Shown: positions 1 through 9,213, counted from the stretch's first letter. The stretch: DNA of 64,000 bases from a candidate division FCPU426 bacterium (GCA_027452205.1 DAIDGV010000010.1:1-64000); one strand, 5' to 3'. Numbers and translations: made by a program. The notes: generated from the letters alone by a model not told the origin.

Positions 1-1
1 T

Positions 2-169
2 TGGGTCCTTTTTCAAGTGATAGGCGCTTCCATGCAGTCGTCGGCCTCGGGATCGCTGTCCTACGCCACCAGCTTTGGAGGGCTCCTTGTGGGTCTTTTG
101 GGTTGGTTCATTTGGCGGTCGATCCTGGGAGGCGGAAAAAATGTGGAGGAAGGGAAGGTGTTAACCTAG
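2..169 (+). CDS. C-terminal end of a rhomboid-like membrane protein (partial)
   Basis: The frame is open from the window edge to a TAG at 167-169 and gives the last 55 residues of a protein that begins outside the window. The segment WVLFQVIGAS, followed by a Gly/Ser-rich turn and the hydrophobic stretch FGGLLVGLLGWFIW, resembles the last two membrane helices of rhomboid-family proteins (W..FQ..G, then GG..xG..R). Active rhomboids carry a catalytic His shortly before that GG in the last helix. Here the residues are ATSFGG with no His, so if the family call is right this is a non-proteolytic relative. Only the tail is visible, so the assignment is tentative. Confidence 0.4.
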   Translation, partial: WVLFQVIGASMQSSASGSLSYATSFGGLLVGLLGWFIWRSILGGGKNVEEGKVLT

Positions 170-180
170 GGTGTTTGGAA

Positions 181-650
181 TAGGCCTCTGCCTGGTTCAT
201 AAACGATATTTTTGATTGGTTTTGAATTTTTCAAATCAGTGGATTTTTGAGAAAACCGAAGGATGAAAAAAGGGCTGATTTTTATCGGTTGGGATAAAAC
301 TGGCTTGTCGGCACCGGGGATCATCAAGGCAAAGCAACCGCGGATCAAGACCGATAAACGCCGATAAGGCCTAACTCTCTTTAATTCTTTTCAGCGTCCA
401 TCGGTGCCCGTCCATGTTCATCGGCGGCTAAAATGATTTTGTCCAGGTTGTTTATCCCCCTGAATCCCATGTATCTGTGGCTAAACAGATTTGATTTTGG
501 GGTAAAGGCGAAGGATAAAAAGTATTTTTAGCCACGGATGCTGGGACGAAAGCTAAAGATTAAAAGCAACCGCCGATCAAGACCGATAAACGCCGATAAA
601 AATTATTTTTCAGGTCTCTCTTGTCGACTGTTTTTTGTTTTAGATCATTA
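181..650. repeat. Intergenic field of partial palindromic repeats, no gene
   Basis: No coding frame looks real here. The stretch holds degenerate copies of two repeat families seen elsewhere in the window. At 338-430 an imperfect palindrome has arms made of GATAAACGCCGAT-type units and a right end ATCGGCGGCTAAA. At 448-483 there is an isolated right arm of the ATCTGTGGC family (ccctgaatcccatgtatctg). At 529-545 and 562-600 there are isolated left arms (gccacggatgc; gaccgataaacgccgataaa). The separated arms suggest decayed or rearranged elements. Confidence 0.7.
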
Positions 651-665
651 AGTGTGTAAATCCCT

Positions 666-1415
666 TTATTTTTTGTTGGGAAAGCTGTAAATCCCTTTTT
701 GTTCTTTCAAAAGAGCCTGGTGTAATTCCGGCCAATTCCCGGCGCAGGAAATACCGAAACGGCCATCGTGCACGATCTCGGTGAGCGGCACACGCGGCAG
801 CCATCCCGCCGTTTCCAATTCGGGTTCGGGGGGGAAGCCGCTGACATAACCGATACATAAATAAGCAATGGGTTCGATATGGTCCGGAAGATCCAGCGCG
901 GCGCTCAGGTCCCGGTTGTAGACAATGCTGACCCATCCCAAGCCCAGGCCTTCCGCGCGCGCGGCCAACCAAAGATTTTGAACCGCGCAGACACAGCTAT
1001 AGGGTCCCATCACCGGGACGGCGGTGCGCCCGATCACGACGGGTCCCGAACGGGAATGGTCGTAAGTAACGCAAATGTTGAGGGGCGCTTCCCTTATCCC
1101 CTCCAGCTTAAATGTCCGGTATTGATCGCTTTTTTCCTTCGGGAATTTTTGGGCGGCATCCTCGGTGGCTTTTAGGAACGCGGTATGGACGGCCTGGCGG
1201 GTCTTGAGGTCCCGGATCATCAGGAAATCCCAGGGCTGGCTGTAGCCCACGGATGGCGCGTGATGGGCGGCCAGAAGGAGCCGGGCCAGGACTTCTTCGG
1301 GGATCGGATCGGGCAGGAATTGGCTGCGAATGTCCCGGCGGGAGTGGATGGCCCGATAAAGGCCTTCTTTCATATCCGGTTTAAACGCGTGATCCTTCAT
1401 TGAAGCACGGGACAT
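666..1415 (-). CDS. bluB: 5,6-dimethylbenzimidazole synthase (BluB, nitroreductase-like)
   Basis: The 249-residue product belongs to the flavin-dependent nitroreductase fold and matches the BluB subgroup, which cannibalises reduced FMN with oxygen to make the lower ligand of cobalamin. Visible landmarks are AIHSRRDIRSQFLPDPIPEE near residue 20, the FMN-binding region HAPSVGYSQPWDF near 60, and GLGLGWVSIV near 160. Length fits the family (about 220-250). I chose the ATG at 1415 because AAGGAA lies 7 nt upstream; the longer frame to 1460 has no better signal. No other cobalamin gene or cobalamin riboswitch is visible nearby, so it stands alone here. Confidence 0.85.
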   Translation of the reverse strand: MSRASMKDHAFKPDMKEGLYRAIHSRRDIRSQFLPDPIPEEVLARLLLAAHHAPSVGYSQPWDFLMIRDLKTRQAVHTAFLKATEDAAQKFPKEKSDQYRTFKLEGIREAPLNICVTYDHSRSGPVVIGRTAVPVMGPYSCVCAVQNLWLAARAEGLGLGWVSIVYNRDLSAALDLPDHIEPIAYLCIGYVSGFPPEPELETAGWLPRVPLTEIVHDGRFGISCAGNWPELHQALLKEQKGIYSFPNKK

Positions 1416-1612
1416 TTCTATATTCCTTGTTCGAACGGTGATTTGAAAACAAGGGCGCATTTTAGGGTCCTCCCTTTTTTCAGGTTGTGACCTAAGTCAT
1501 AGTTCTTCCGTTTTCTCTCCGGTAAATTGTTTAAAAATCGAAAAGGTGGGCCTGTGGATCGAACACCCGAAAAGTCTTGGACCCGGCTATGAGCCGAGCG
1601 GAAAGCCGTTCA

Positions 1613-2278
1613 ATGATGGCCGCGAAAGCCCCCTGGAGATCGGATTACACTCCGAAACAGGAGATCGCCAACAGTCTCACCCATGGGATCGGCGCGGCGG
1701 TTGCGCTGGCCGGTGTGACGATCTTGATCGTCCTGGCCTCCTTGCGCGGCAACGCCTGGCATATCGTGAGCGTGAGCATCTATGGGGCGACCCTGTTCAT
1801 TCTCTATCTCACTTCCACCCTTTATCACGGCCTCACCGCGCCCCGGGCCAAGCAGGTCTTCGAGATATTGGACCATTCTTTCATTTTCCTTTTGATCGCG
1901 GGCACCTACACGCCCTTTATGCTGGTGACCCTGCGGGGCGCCTGGGGCTGGTCGCTCTTCGGGTTGGTTTGGGGTTTGGGCGCGGTGGGGATCGTTTACA
2001 AGATCTTTTTCACCGGGCGGCATCCTTACTTTTCCACGGGGCTTTATATCGCGCTGGGGTGGAGCGTCCTGTTGGCGTTGAAACCCCTGATGGCGGTGCT
2101 TCCGGCGGGCGGGTTTGTCCTCTTGGTCCTGGGCGGCGCCAGCTACAGCTTGGGAACTTATTTTTATCACAACGAACGCTGGTATTACAGCCACGCGGTT
2201 TGGCACCTCTTCGTGCTGGCGGGAAGTTTTTTTCATTATTTGGCCATCTTGTTCTATGTCCTGCCGCCGCAGGCGTGA
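1613..2278 (+). CDS. trhA: Hemolysin III / TrhA (PAQR superfamily) membrane protein
   Basis: The product of about 221 residues has seven hydrophobic segments and the PAQR/hemolysin III signature positions: EIANSLTHGIGAA near the N terminus, STLYHGL after helix 2, LDHSFIFLLIAGTYTPF at helix 3, and a C-terminal SHAVWHLFVLAGSFFHY with paired histidines. These conserved His/Asp residues form a metal site in the family. Bacterial members affect membrane energetics and fluidity rather than being proven hemolysins. The ATG at 1613 is chosen for GGAAAG 7 nt upstream; an ATG at 1589 is possible. It is divergent from bluB. Confidence 0.85.
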   Translation: MMAAKAPWRSDYTPKQEIANSLTHGIGAAVALAGVTILIVLASLRGNAWHIVSVSIYGATLFILYLTSTLYHGLTAPRAKQVFEILDHSFIFLLIAGTYTPFMLVTLRGAWGWSLFGLVWGLGAVGIVYKIFFTGRHPYFSTGLYIALGWSVLLALKPLMAVLPAGGFVLLVLGGASYSLGTYFYHNERWYYSHAVWHLFVLAGSFFHYLAILFYVLPPQA

Positions 2279-2371
2279 AGGCCGTCCCTTTGGTTTCCCC
2301 GGTTATCCCGCCTTCTTTGTTGCCCTAATGCAAACTTCTTCAACGAGTATTAATAGAAAAGACGAATTGTC

Positions 2372-2429
2372 AGGTTTGCATTAAACCTTTGATCTGTACC
2401 GTTTTTAGGATCGGGTGTTAAAGGAAAAG
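2372..2429 (+). repeat. 55-bp dispersed element with hairpin, copy 1
   Basis: A short hairpin (AGGTTT, 5-nt loop, AAACCT) is followed by TTTGATCTGTACCGTTTTT and AGGATCGGGTGTTAAAGG. The same arrangement with only a few changes recurs at 14861-14917, and a fragment (CTGTACC, TTAGG, GGTTAAAGGGG) occurs near 10795-10816. The hairpin plus downstream T-run looks terminator-like, but the conserved block extends well past the T-run. It lies in the 270-nt gap upstream of the GNAT gene, which is otherwise empty. Confidence 0.6.
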
Positions 2430-2550
2430 CGGTCGGTCTGAGGCGATGGATAAGGAAGTCCGGCCTGACCTTTTTGTGTTCTTCATCCGCTTTTTATACA
2501 ATATCCCGGGCGAAAATAGGCAGGCCGGTTGTTCTGGCCGGAAAAACCCC

Positions 2551-3036
2551 ATGGTTCAATTACGGAAATTAAACGACGCAGACAGGGCCGCTATCCGGGC
2601 TTGGCCGCCTTATCCGGCGGACATGGCGCAAATGGATTATGCCCTGAGGGAGAAGGGATGGTTTTTTGAGTTCGATTCCCGCTCCGACGTTTTTTATTAC
2701 GCCGTTCTCGATGGGGAGAAACTGATCGGATTCACGCTTTTGGCCAAAACAGGCCCCGCGGAGGCGGAGTTTCGCATCGCGATCCACCCCGACCACACGG
2801 GTTTAGGGTTAGGGAAAAGCATCATTCGGGAAACGCTCAGGAACGGGTTTGAAACCCTGCGCCTTACCCAAATTTCCCTGATCGTGCGCAAGAACAACCT
2901 TCGCGGCATCAGGCTTTACCGTAAGGTCGGGTTCCAAGACCGGGGGGACTGCCAAAAAATGATCCAAGGAGCACCGGTGGATTTTTGGCTGATGGCGATC
3001 ACGCCGGCGGATCATGAACGAAATAAACCGGGTTGA
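2551..3036 (+). CDS. GNAT family N-acetyltransferase
   Basis: A 161-residue acetyl-CoA-dependent acetyltransferase of the RimI type. The acetyl-CoA binding motif A is visible as IAIHPDHTGLGLGKSIIRETL (residues about 73-93, the R/Q-x-x-G-x-G/A loop represented by TGLGLG), followed by NNLRGIRLYRKVGFQDRG, the usual motif B segment before the C terminus. The ATG at 2551 was taken because the protein homology starts there (MVQLRKLNDAD) and GGAAAA lies upstream; the frame is open further 5' to 2446 but that part is not family-like. The substrate cannot be predicted. Its stop is 15 nt before the start of the next gene. Confidence 0.8.
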   Translation: MVQLRKLNDADRAAIRAWPPYPADMAQMDYALREKGWFFEFDSRSDVFYYAVLDGEKLIGFTLLAKTGPAEAEFRIAIHPDHTGLGLGKSIIRETLRNGFETLRLTQISLIVRKNNLRGIRLYRKVGFQDRGDCQKMIQGAPVDFWLMAITPADHERNKPG

Positions 3037-3050
3037 CCCAAGGGGACACC

Positions 3051-3608
3051 ATGAAAAACGCGTTGCTGTTGATCGATATCCAGAATGATTATTTCCCGCA
3101 AGGCCGCATGGAGCTCGAAGGCAGTTTGGCGGCGGCTCAACGGGCAAAGACCCTGCTGGACCTGTTCCGCGAAAAAAACTGGCCCATTTTTCACATTCAG
3201 CATATTTCCACCCGTCCCACGGCCAGTTTTTTCCTGCCGGGAACGCCCGGGGCGGAAATTCATGAGGTGGTCAAGCCGGTCGGCGGCGAAGCGGTCATTC
3301 AGAAAAATTTCCCGAACAGTTTTCGTAATACCGATCTTTTGGCCCGCCTCCAAAAAATGGAGATCCAAGGCCTGGTCATTTGCGGCATGATGACCCACAT
3401 GTGCGTGGACGCCACTGTCCGCGCGGCATTCGACCATGGATTTGAGTGTGTCACGGTCCACGACGCTTGCGCGACCAAGGCGCTCCAATTCAAGGGGGAG
3501 GAAATTCCGGCGGTAAAAGTCCACTCTTCCTTTTTGGCGGCATTGACGGCGGTCTATACGCGCGCCTTGACCAGCCAAGAAACCATCGCGCACCTGACAG
3601 GGTCTTAA
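3051..3608 (+). CDS. Isochorismatase-family cysteine hydrolase
   Basis: The 185-residue product is a single-domain cysteine hydrolase. The catalytic triad of the family is visible: Asp in ALLLIDIQNDYF (residues 4-15), Lys in VIQKNFPNSF (around 84), and Cys in GLVICGMMTHMCVDATVR (around 110-125). Relatives hydrolyse isochorismate, nicotinamide, N-carbamoylsarcosine or ureidoacrylate; I cannot say which substrate applies. The ATG at 3051 has AAGGGGA 5 nt upstream. A TTG at 3033 overlapping the previous stop (TTGA) is an alternative in view of the many 4-nt overlaps in this genome. Confidence 0.85.
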   Translation: MKNALLLIDIQNDYFPQGRMELEGSLAAAQRAKTLLDLFREKNWPIFHIQHISTRPTASFFLPGTPGAEIHEVVKPVGGEAVIQKNFPNSFRNTDLLARLQKMEIQGLVICGMMTHMCVDATVRAAFDHGFECVTVHDACATKALQFKGEEIPAVKVHSSFLAALTAVYTRALTSQETIAHLTGS

Positions 3609-3763
3609 AATGGGGAACGCGCAAGACCGGGCCTGAAATCAATTACCTTGGGGCACGACCCCGAGTAGGGAAACCGATTTCCAAGATCGGGTTCGATCTT
3701 CCTCCAAGCTTGTGCGAGATATTCAGGTGGCTGCAGGGTTTCCGCCGCAAATAGTGACATTTT

Positions 3764-3793
3764 TTGAGCTTATCAATTTTGGATAGGTTATAT
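3764..3793 (+). promoter_or_regulatory. Possible promoter with direct repeat upstream of the GH18/GH55 gene
   Basis: TTGAGC (3764-3769) and TTATAT (3788-3793) are separated by 18 nt. A 10-nt direct repeat, TATCAATTTT, begins at 3771 and again at 3791, exactly 20 nt apart, which could be an operator. The rest of the 370-nt gap 3609-3981 contains no gene; I found no riboswitch there that I could support. Confidence 0.3.
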
Positions 3794-3981
3794 CAATTTT
3801 AGTAATAAGTATTTCCTGACCCCTCCAACCTCCCCCGGGTAATCTCGACTGACGAAAACCATCCCGTTGTCGCGGGACCGGTTCCGTCCATTTTCGTTTT
3901 TGGGTCCGCTTAAAAACGATATCAGCTGTGCGGATCGCGCGGGACGCGTCCTGTGCTTTACCGATAATCAGGGGGAAAGAA

Positions 3982-6900
3982 ATGAGACTACAGCTTTTAC
4001 TGGTCGCGGCGATCTTGTTCGGGAGTTCGATGCAAGCCTCAGCTTCCAATATTAGAAAGGCCCCTTACCCCAACCCGGCGATCCCGACCCAAACCGCCGT
4101 CGCGGCCCAAACGTCCGCCCCGGTCCAAGCCGCCGTGGTCTCCCAGTCTTCCAATAACAACGCGGTCGCCTTCGCCGTCGCCGCGCAGTCCACCTGGCGT
4201 GTGCACGCGGGCACCGCTTATACCGACAGCCAGGGCAACCTTTGGTCCGCTGACGAGAACTTTACCGGCGGAACGGGAACCGGGGCGACGACCACCGCCA
4301 TCGCCAAGGCCCTGCCGAACTCCACCGACCAAGCCTTGTATCAAAGCCAGCGCTATGGAACGTCCTTCAGCTATTCCTTCCCGGTCCCGGCCGGGTCCTA
4401 CCAGGTCACCCTCAAGTTCGCCGAGACCTATTGGACCGGCGCGGGCCAGCGCGTTTTCAATACCGCCATCAATGGATCGACGGTGCTGACGAACTTCGAC
4501 ATCTTCGCCTCGGCGGGGGGACAGAACATCGCCCTGGACAAGGTCTTCAACAACATCACCGCCTCCAACGGCATGATCACCATCAACTTCGGTCCCGCCT
4601 CCGCCGACAACGCCTGCATCCAGGCCATTCAGATCATCCCGCAGCCCTCGACCTGGCGCGTCCATGCCGGAGGTCCGGCTTATACGGACAAGGCGGGTAA
4701 CGTCTGGGCCGCCGACGAGAACTACACCGGCGGCACCGCGGCTTCGCCTTCGACCAGTGCTGTCAGCGGCACATCGGATAGCGCGCTTTACCAGTACCAA
4801 CGTTACGGCAATCCCTTCAGCTATTCCTTCCCGGTCCCGCCCGGGTCTTACCAGGTCACGCTCAAGTTCGCGGAGACCTATTGGTCGGGCGCGGGCCAAC
4901 GTGTTTTCAACGCGTCAATTAATGGAAGCGCTATTCTGACGAACTTCGACATCTTCGCCTCGGCGGGGGGAGCGAACATTGCCCTGGATAAGGTCTTCAA
5001 CAATATCAGCCCCTCCAACGGCACCATCACGCTCAACTTCGGTCCGGCCTCGGTGGACAACGCGGTCATCCAAGCCATCCAGATCGTGCCCCAGCCGGTG
5101 GTCTCGACCAGCACTTTCACCACCAGCCCCACTTTCACCTTCACGGGCACGCCGACAGGGACCCCGACGTTCACCCCGACACCGTCCAATACGCCGACAT
5201 TGACCTTCACGAATACTTGGACCAACACCCCCACGGTGACGCTGACCTTTACGAACAGCCCCACGCCGACGACCACTTTCACCTTTACGAACAGCCCCAC
5301 GCAGACCACCACTTTCACCTTCTCGAACACGCCCACGGTGCCCAATACCTCAACGTCGACTTCGACCATGACCTCGACCAACTCGATGACTTCGACCAAT
5401 ACGTCCACCACCAGTCCCACGGCCACGAATAGCCCCACTCTCACCAATACCTGGACCAAGACCAATACGACCGCTCCCACGTCCACCTTCACGGCGGTGC
5501 CGCCCCCGGCGACCCACCTGGTCGGTTATCTGCCCGACTATGGCGGCAATTTCGCGACCTTTGCCACGACCCTCAATTGGAGCAAGATGACCCATTTGAA
5601 TATCTGCTTCGTGAATCCGCCCACCTGTAACGGCACTTGCACCGGCGGCAGCAACATGAACTTTTCCCTGGGGCAGACCGACGCGGATATCGCCACGCTG
5701 GTCAATGCCGCGCATGCCCATGGGGTCAAGGTGCTGGCTTCCATCGGCGGCGCCGGTGGGGACGCCCAGATCGTCCAGTTCTATAACGCCGGGCTGTCTT
5801 CCCAATTGGTGTCCTCGCTCAACACTTGGGTGACCAACCACAACCTGGACGGTGTGGACCTGGATATCGAACAACCCAACAACGTGGGCGCCAACTATTC
5901 CACCTTCGCCCAGGACTGTATCAACACCTTCCACTCCCAAGGCAAACTGGTGACCGCCGCCACCGCCCAGTACATCAGCCAGGGCAACATGTCGACGGCC
6001 ACCCTGGAAAGTTTCGATTTCCTCAACGTGATGGTCTATGACAACCTGAGCTTGTGCCAACAAGCGGTGTCCTACTATTCCTCGGTGGGCGAGCCCAAGA
6101 ACAAGATCGTGCTGGGCGTGCCTTTCTTCGGCTCCAGCGGCGGCAATGAGCCGACCTGGGCGCAGATCGTGGCGGCCTATCCCAACGCGGGGGCGAGCAA
6201 CTCGGTCAGCGGGGGATCGCTCTATAACGGCGCGGTCATCACCTATGTTGGTTTCACCGAAATGGCGCAAGAAACGCAGTTGGGCGGCCAATATGGCGGC
6301 GTGATGATCTGGGATCTTTCCCAAGATGCCCCGGCCCCCAATTCGCTCTATTCCGTCATCGTGAACAACCTCAATGTGGGCAGCCCCACGCCCACGCCGA
6401 CCCCGGTGGTGGCCTCCACCTGGCGCGTCAACGCGGGCGGGCCGTCTTATACGGATAAGGCGGGCAATGTCTGGGCGGCGGATGAGAACTTCACCGGCGG
6501 CACCCAGCCTTCGGCCTCGACCAACACGGTCAGCGGCACCACCGATAGCGCGCTTTACCAGACCCAGCGTTACGGCAATCCCTTCAGCTATACCTTCAAC
6601 GTGCCCGCGGGGTCCTACCAGGTCACTTTGAAGTTCGCCGAAACCTATTGGACGGCGGCGGGCCAACGGGTCTTTAACGTGGCCATCAACGGCTCAACGG
6701 TGCTGACGAACTTCGACATCTTCGCCACCGCTGGCGGAGCCAATATCGCGGTGGATAAGGTGTTCAGCAATATCAGCCCCTCCAACGGCACCATCACGAT
6801 CAACTTTGGCCCGGTCTCGGCGGATAACGCGGTCATCCAAGCCATTCAGATCGTGCCTCAGGCGGTCTTTACGAACACGCCGACAGCCACGGCCACCCTG

Positions 6901-9093
6901 ACCCCGACGGCCACTTCTACGCCGCTACCCCAGACGGTCTGGCGCGTCGGCGCGGGGAATGCCTCGGCCTATACGGACAAATCAGGTAATGTCTGGTCCG
7001 CGGACGAGAACTTTACCGGCGGTACGGCGGCGACGGCCTCAACTACCACCGTGAGCGGCACCAGTGACAGCACGCTTTATCAGAACCAGCGCTATGGGAA
7101 TCCCTTCAGCTATTCCTTCCCGCTTCCAGCGGGGTCCTATCAGGTCACGCTCAAGTTCGCCGAAACCTATTGGACCGCTTCGGGCCAGCGTCTGTTCAAC
7201 GCCTCGATCAACGGCACCCAAGTGCTGACGAACTTCGACATCTTCGCCTCGGCGGGCGGCGCGAACATCGCCCTGGATAAGGTGTTCAATAACATCAGCC
7301 CCGCCAATGGCACCATCACGCTCAACTTCGGTCCTGCCAGTGTGGATAACGCTTGCATCCAGGCCATCCAGATCATCCCGCAGGGCATAGTGACGGTCAC
7401 TCCCACGGCCACCGCCACATCGACCGCCAATGGGGCACCCCCGAATTTTGGTCCGAATGTGATCATCTTCGACCCAGGCATGTCCTCGTCCACCATCCAG
7501 ACCCAGATCAACAATATCTACAACACGCAGGCCGGCAACCAATTCGGTTCGGCCCGTTATGCCTTGTTGTTCAAACCGGGCACCTATAACAACACCGTGT
7601 CGGTGGGTTATTACACCCAGGTCTTGGGCTTGGGCACGACGCCGGACGCGGTGCTCATCAATGGCGGTGTGGTGTCCAACGCGGCTTTGCCCAATGGCAA
7701 CGCCACCTGTAATTTCTGGGAAGGGGCCGAGAACATGGCCGTGTCTCCCAGCGGCGGCACGGATAAGTGGGCGGTCTCGCAGGCCTGTCCCATGCGCCGC
7801 ATGCATATCAAGGGCAATATCGTCCTCGCCGACACGGGCTCGCAGAATTGGTCCAGCGGCGGTTTCTTGGGCGACTCGTTGGTCGATGGCCAGGTCAATT
7901 CCAGCAGTCAGCAACAATGGCTTTCCCGGAACAACCAATGGGGAAGCTGGGCCGGAGCGAGCTGGAACATGGTCTTCGTCGGCGATATCAACTCGCCCAG
8001 CGGAGCGAACTGGCCCAACCCGGCGGACACGGTCATCAACACCACGCCCATGTCCCGGGAAAAGCCTTTCCTTCAGATCGACGGCAGCGGCAACTACAGC
8101 GTCTTCGTGCCGGCCTTCCGCACGAGCAGCACAGGAACCAGCTGGTCCACCGGTACCGAAGCGGGTACGGCCATTCCCATCAGCCAGTTCTATATCGCGC
8201 AGGCCTCGACGGATACTTCCGCCAGCCTCAACGTGGCCCTGGCGGCGGGTAAGAACCTGCTGTTAACGCCGGGTGTGTATTCGCTCACTTCGCCCCTGCA
8301 AGTGAACAACGCGAATACGGTCGTCCTCGGCTTAGGGCTGGCCACCTTGCTGGCCCAGAACGGCACCACCGCCATGCAAGTGGCGGATGTGGACGGCGTC
8401 ATCATCGCGGGCATCCTGTTCGACGCGGGCGCGACCAGTTCGCCTATCCTTCTTCAAGTGGGCCCGACCGGCAGTTCGGCCAGCCACACGACCAACCCGA
8501 CGTTGCTGTCCGACCTGTTCTTCCGTATCGGAGGAGCGGCGGTGGGCAAGGCGGTAGTAAGCCTGCAGATCAACAGCAACAACGTGATTGGGGATGATTT
8601 CTGGATCTGGCGCGCGGACCATTCGAACGGCGTGGGTTGGACCAGTAACACGGCCCAGAACGGCCTGGTGGTGAACGGTAACAATGTCACCATCTACGGT
8701 TTGGCCTGCGAGCACTTCCAACAGTATCAAACCCTGTGGAACGGTAACGGCGGCTCGGTGTATTTCTACCAGAGCGAAGAACCCTATGACGTGCCCCAAC
8801 AGAGCCAATGGATGAACGGCACCGAGAACGGCTACGCTTCTTATAAAGTGGCCAACACCGTGACGACCCATCAGGCTTACGGATTGGGCATTTATAACTA
8901 CTTCACCGCGAACACCTCGGTGGTCTTGGACAATGCCATTGAAGTGCCGGCGGCGGGCCTGGATGGGGGCATGATCCATAACATGACCACCGTGGGCTTG
9001 GGTGGCGGCGGCTATGGAAGCATCACGGCCATCATTGATGGTTATGGCACGTCAACGCTCAACAGCAGTGCCGCTCAAAGGTTGGCCCAATAA
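3982..9093 (+). CDS. Secreted multidomain glycoside hydrolase: malectin x4, GH18, GH55-like
   Basis: A 1,703-residue exported protein. A signal peptide (MRLQLLLVAAILFGSSMQASA) is followed by two malectin-like carbohydrate-binding domains (residues about 70-223 and 223-373, each WRVHAG...DENFTGGT...QRVFN...NFDIFASAGG), a roughly 135-residue Thr/Pro-rich linker, a GH18 domain (about 511-797) with the complete catalytic motif DGVDLDIE, two further malectin-like domains (about 812-960 and 986-1135), and a C-terminal right-handed beta-helix region (about 1153-1703). That region resembles GH55 exo-beta-1,3-glucanases (NFGPNVIIFDPGMS, YALLFKPGTYNN, LLLTPGVYSL, VVLGLGLATL). Together these suggest attack on chitin plus beta-1,3-glucan, as in fungal walls. 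The GH55 call rests on remembered family resemblance. GGGGGAAAG precedes the ATG at 3982. Confidence 0.85.
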   Translation: MRLQLLLVAAILFGSSMQASASNIRKAPYPNPAIPTQTAVAAQTSAPVQAAVVSQSSNNNAVAFAVAAQSTWRVHAGTAYTDSQGNLWSADENFTGGTGTGATTTAIAKALPNSTDQALYQSQRYGTSFSYSFPVPAGSYQVTLKFAETYWTGAGQRVFNTAINGSTVLTNFDIFASAGGQNIALDKVFNNITASNGMITINFGPASADNACIQAIQIIPQPSTWRVHAGGPAYTDKAGNVWAADENYTGGTAASPSTSAVSGTSDSALYQYQRYGNPFSYSFPVPPGSYQVTLKFAETYWSGAGQRVFNASINGSAILTNFDIFASAGGANIALDKVFNNISPSNGTITLNFGPASVDNAVIQAIQIVPQPVVSTSTFTTSPTFTFTGTPTGTPTFTPTPSNTPTLTFTNTWTNTPTVTLTFTNSPTPTTTFTFTNSPTQTTTFTFSNTPTVPNTSTSTSTMTSTNSMTSTNTSTTSPTATNSPTLTNTWTKTNTTAPTSTFTAVPPPATHLVGYLPDYGGNFATFATTLNWSKMTHLNICFVNPPTCNGTCTGGSNMNFSLGQTDADIATLVNAAHAHGVKVLASIGGAGGDAQIVQFYNAGLSSQLVSSLNTWVTNHNLDGVDLDIEQPNNVGANYSTFAQDCINTFHSQGKLVTAATAQYISQGNMSTATLESFDFLNVMVYDNLSLCQQAVSYYSSVGEPKNKIVLGVPFFGSSGGNEPTWAQIVAAYPNAGASNSVSGGSLYNGAVITYVGFTEMAQETQLGGQYGGVMIWDLSQDAPAPNSLYSVIVNNLNVGSPTPTPTPVVASTWRVNAGGPSYTDKAGNVWAADENFTGGTQPSASTNTVSGTTDSALYQTQRYGNPFSYTFNVPAGSYQVTLKFAETYWTAAGQRVFNVAINGSTVLTNFDIFATAGGANIAVDKVFSNISPSNGTITINFGPVSADNAVIQAIQIVPQAVFTNTPTATATLTPTATSTPLPQTVWRVGAGNASAYTDKSGNVWSADENFTGGTAATASTTTVSGTSDSTLYQNQRYGNPFSYSFPLPAGSYQVTLKFAETYWTASGQRLFNASINGTQVLTNFDIFASAGGANIALDKVFNNISPANGTITLNFGPASVDNACIQAIQIIPQGIVTVTPTATATSTANGAPPNFGPNVIIFDPGMSSSTIQTQINNIYNTQAGNQFGSARYALLFKPGTYNNTVSVGYYTQVLGLGTTPDAVLINGGVVSNAALPNGNATCNFWEGAENMAVSPSGGTDKWAVSQACPMRRMHIKGNIVLADTGSQNWSSGGFLGDSLVDGQVNSSSQQQWLSRNNQWGSWAGASWNMVFVGDINSPSGANWPNPADTVINTTPMSREKPFLQIDGSGNYSVFVPAFRTSSTGTSWSTGTEAGTAIPISQFYIAQASTDTSASLNVALAAGKNLLLTPGVYSLTSPLQVNNANTVVLGLGLATLLAQNGTTAMQVADVDGVIIAGILFDAGATSSPILLQVGPTGSSASHTTNPTLLSDLFFRIGGAAVGKAVVSLQINSNNVIGDDFWIWRADHSNGVGWTSNTAQNGLVVNGNNVTIYGLACEHFQQYQTLWNGNGGSVYFYQSEEPYDVPQQSQWMNGTENGYASYKVANTVTTHQAYGLGIYNYFTANTSVVLDNAIEVPAAGLDGGMIHNMTTVGLGGGGYGSITAIIDGYGTSTLNSSAAQRLAQ
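4189..7385 (+). repeat. Four intragenic ~450-bp malectin-domain repeats
   Basis: Copies lie at about 4189-4650, 4651-5100, 6415-6860 and 6937-7385. They share long near-identical DNA blocks such as gtgctgacgaacttcgacat and cagcgctatgg/cagcgttacgg. DNA-level similarity implies recent duplication or ongoing gene conversion rather than ancient domain accretion. Between copies 2 and 3 sits the T-rich linker (5101-5510, repeated acc/acg Thr codons) and the GH18 domain. Confidence 0.85.
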
Positions 9094-9124
9094 GGTCTTG
9101 CCGCAATAGCAGAGGAAAAACGAA

Positions 9125-9154
9125 AGGCCGCCCGGTTAACCGGACGGCCTTTTT
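9125..9154 (+). terminator. Rho-independent terminator of the GH gene
   Basis: An 11-bp stem with a single mismatch (AGGCCGcCCGG / CCGGaCGGCCT), loop TTAA, followed by TTTTT. It begins about 30 nt after the stop codon. Confidence 0.85.
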
Positions 9155-9213
9155 ATGTAATTTAAGGCCTATTTTTTATTTTTAATATGTAATATATTTC
9201 ATAATTAATTGAT

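Noticed and set aside
1-183. A 60-residue ORF in frame 1 at the window start
   Set aside because: Frame 2 gives a hydrophobic membrane-protein tail with normal composition; frame 1 looks like a shadow.
1416-1576. Cobalamin riboswitch upstream of bluB
   Set aside because: The 160 nt between the divergent genes lack the B12-box and any large fold.
3640-3981. A cyclic di-GMP or other riboswitch upstream of the GH gene (segments ggggcacgaccccgag and gggaaaccg)
   Set aside because: The segments do not line up with the conserved core of any class that I can recall, and no terminator or start-hiding stem is evident.
4039-8979. Long open frames on the minus strand and other frames within the large GH gene
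   Set aside because: They mirror the Thr/Gly/Ala-rich repeated domains, have no family features, and the plus-strand frame has clear signal peptide and domain motifs throughout.
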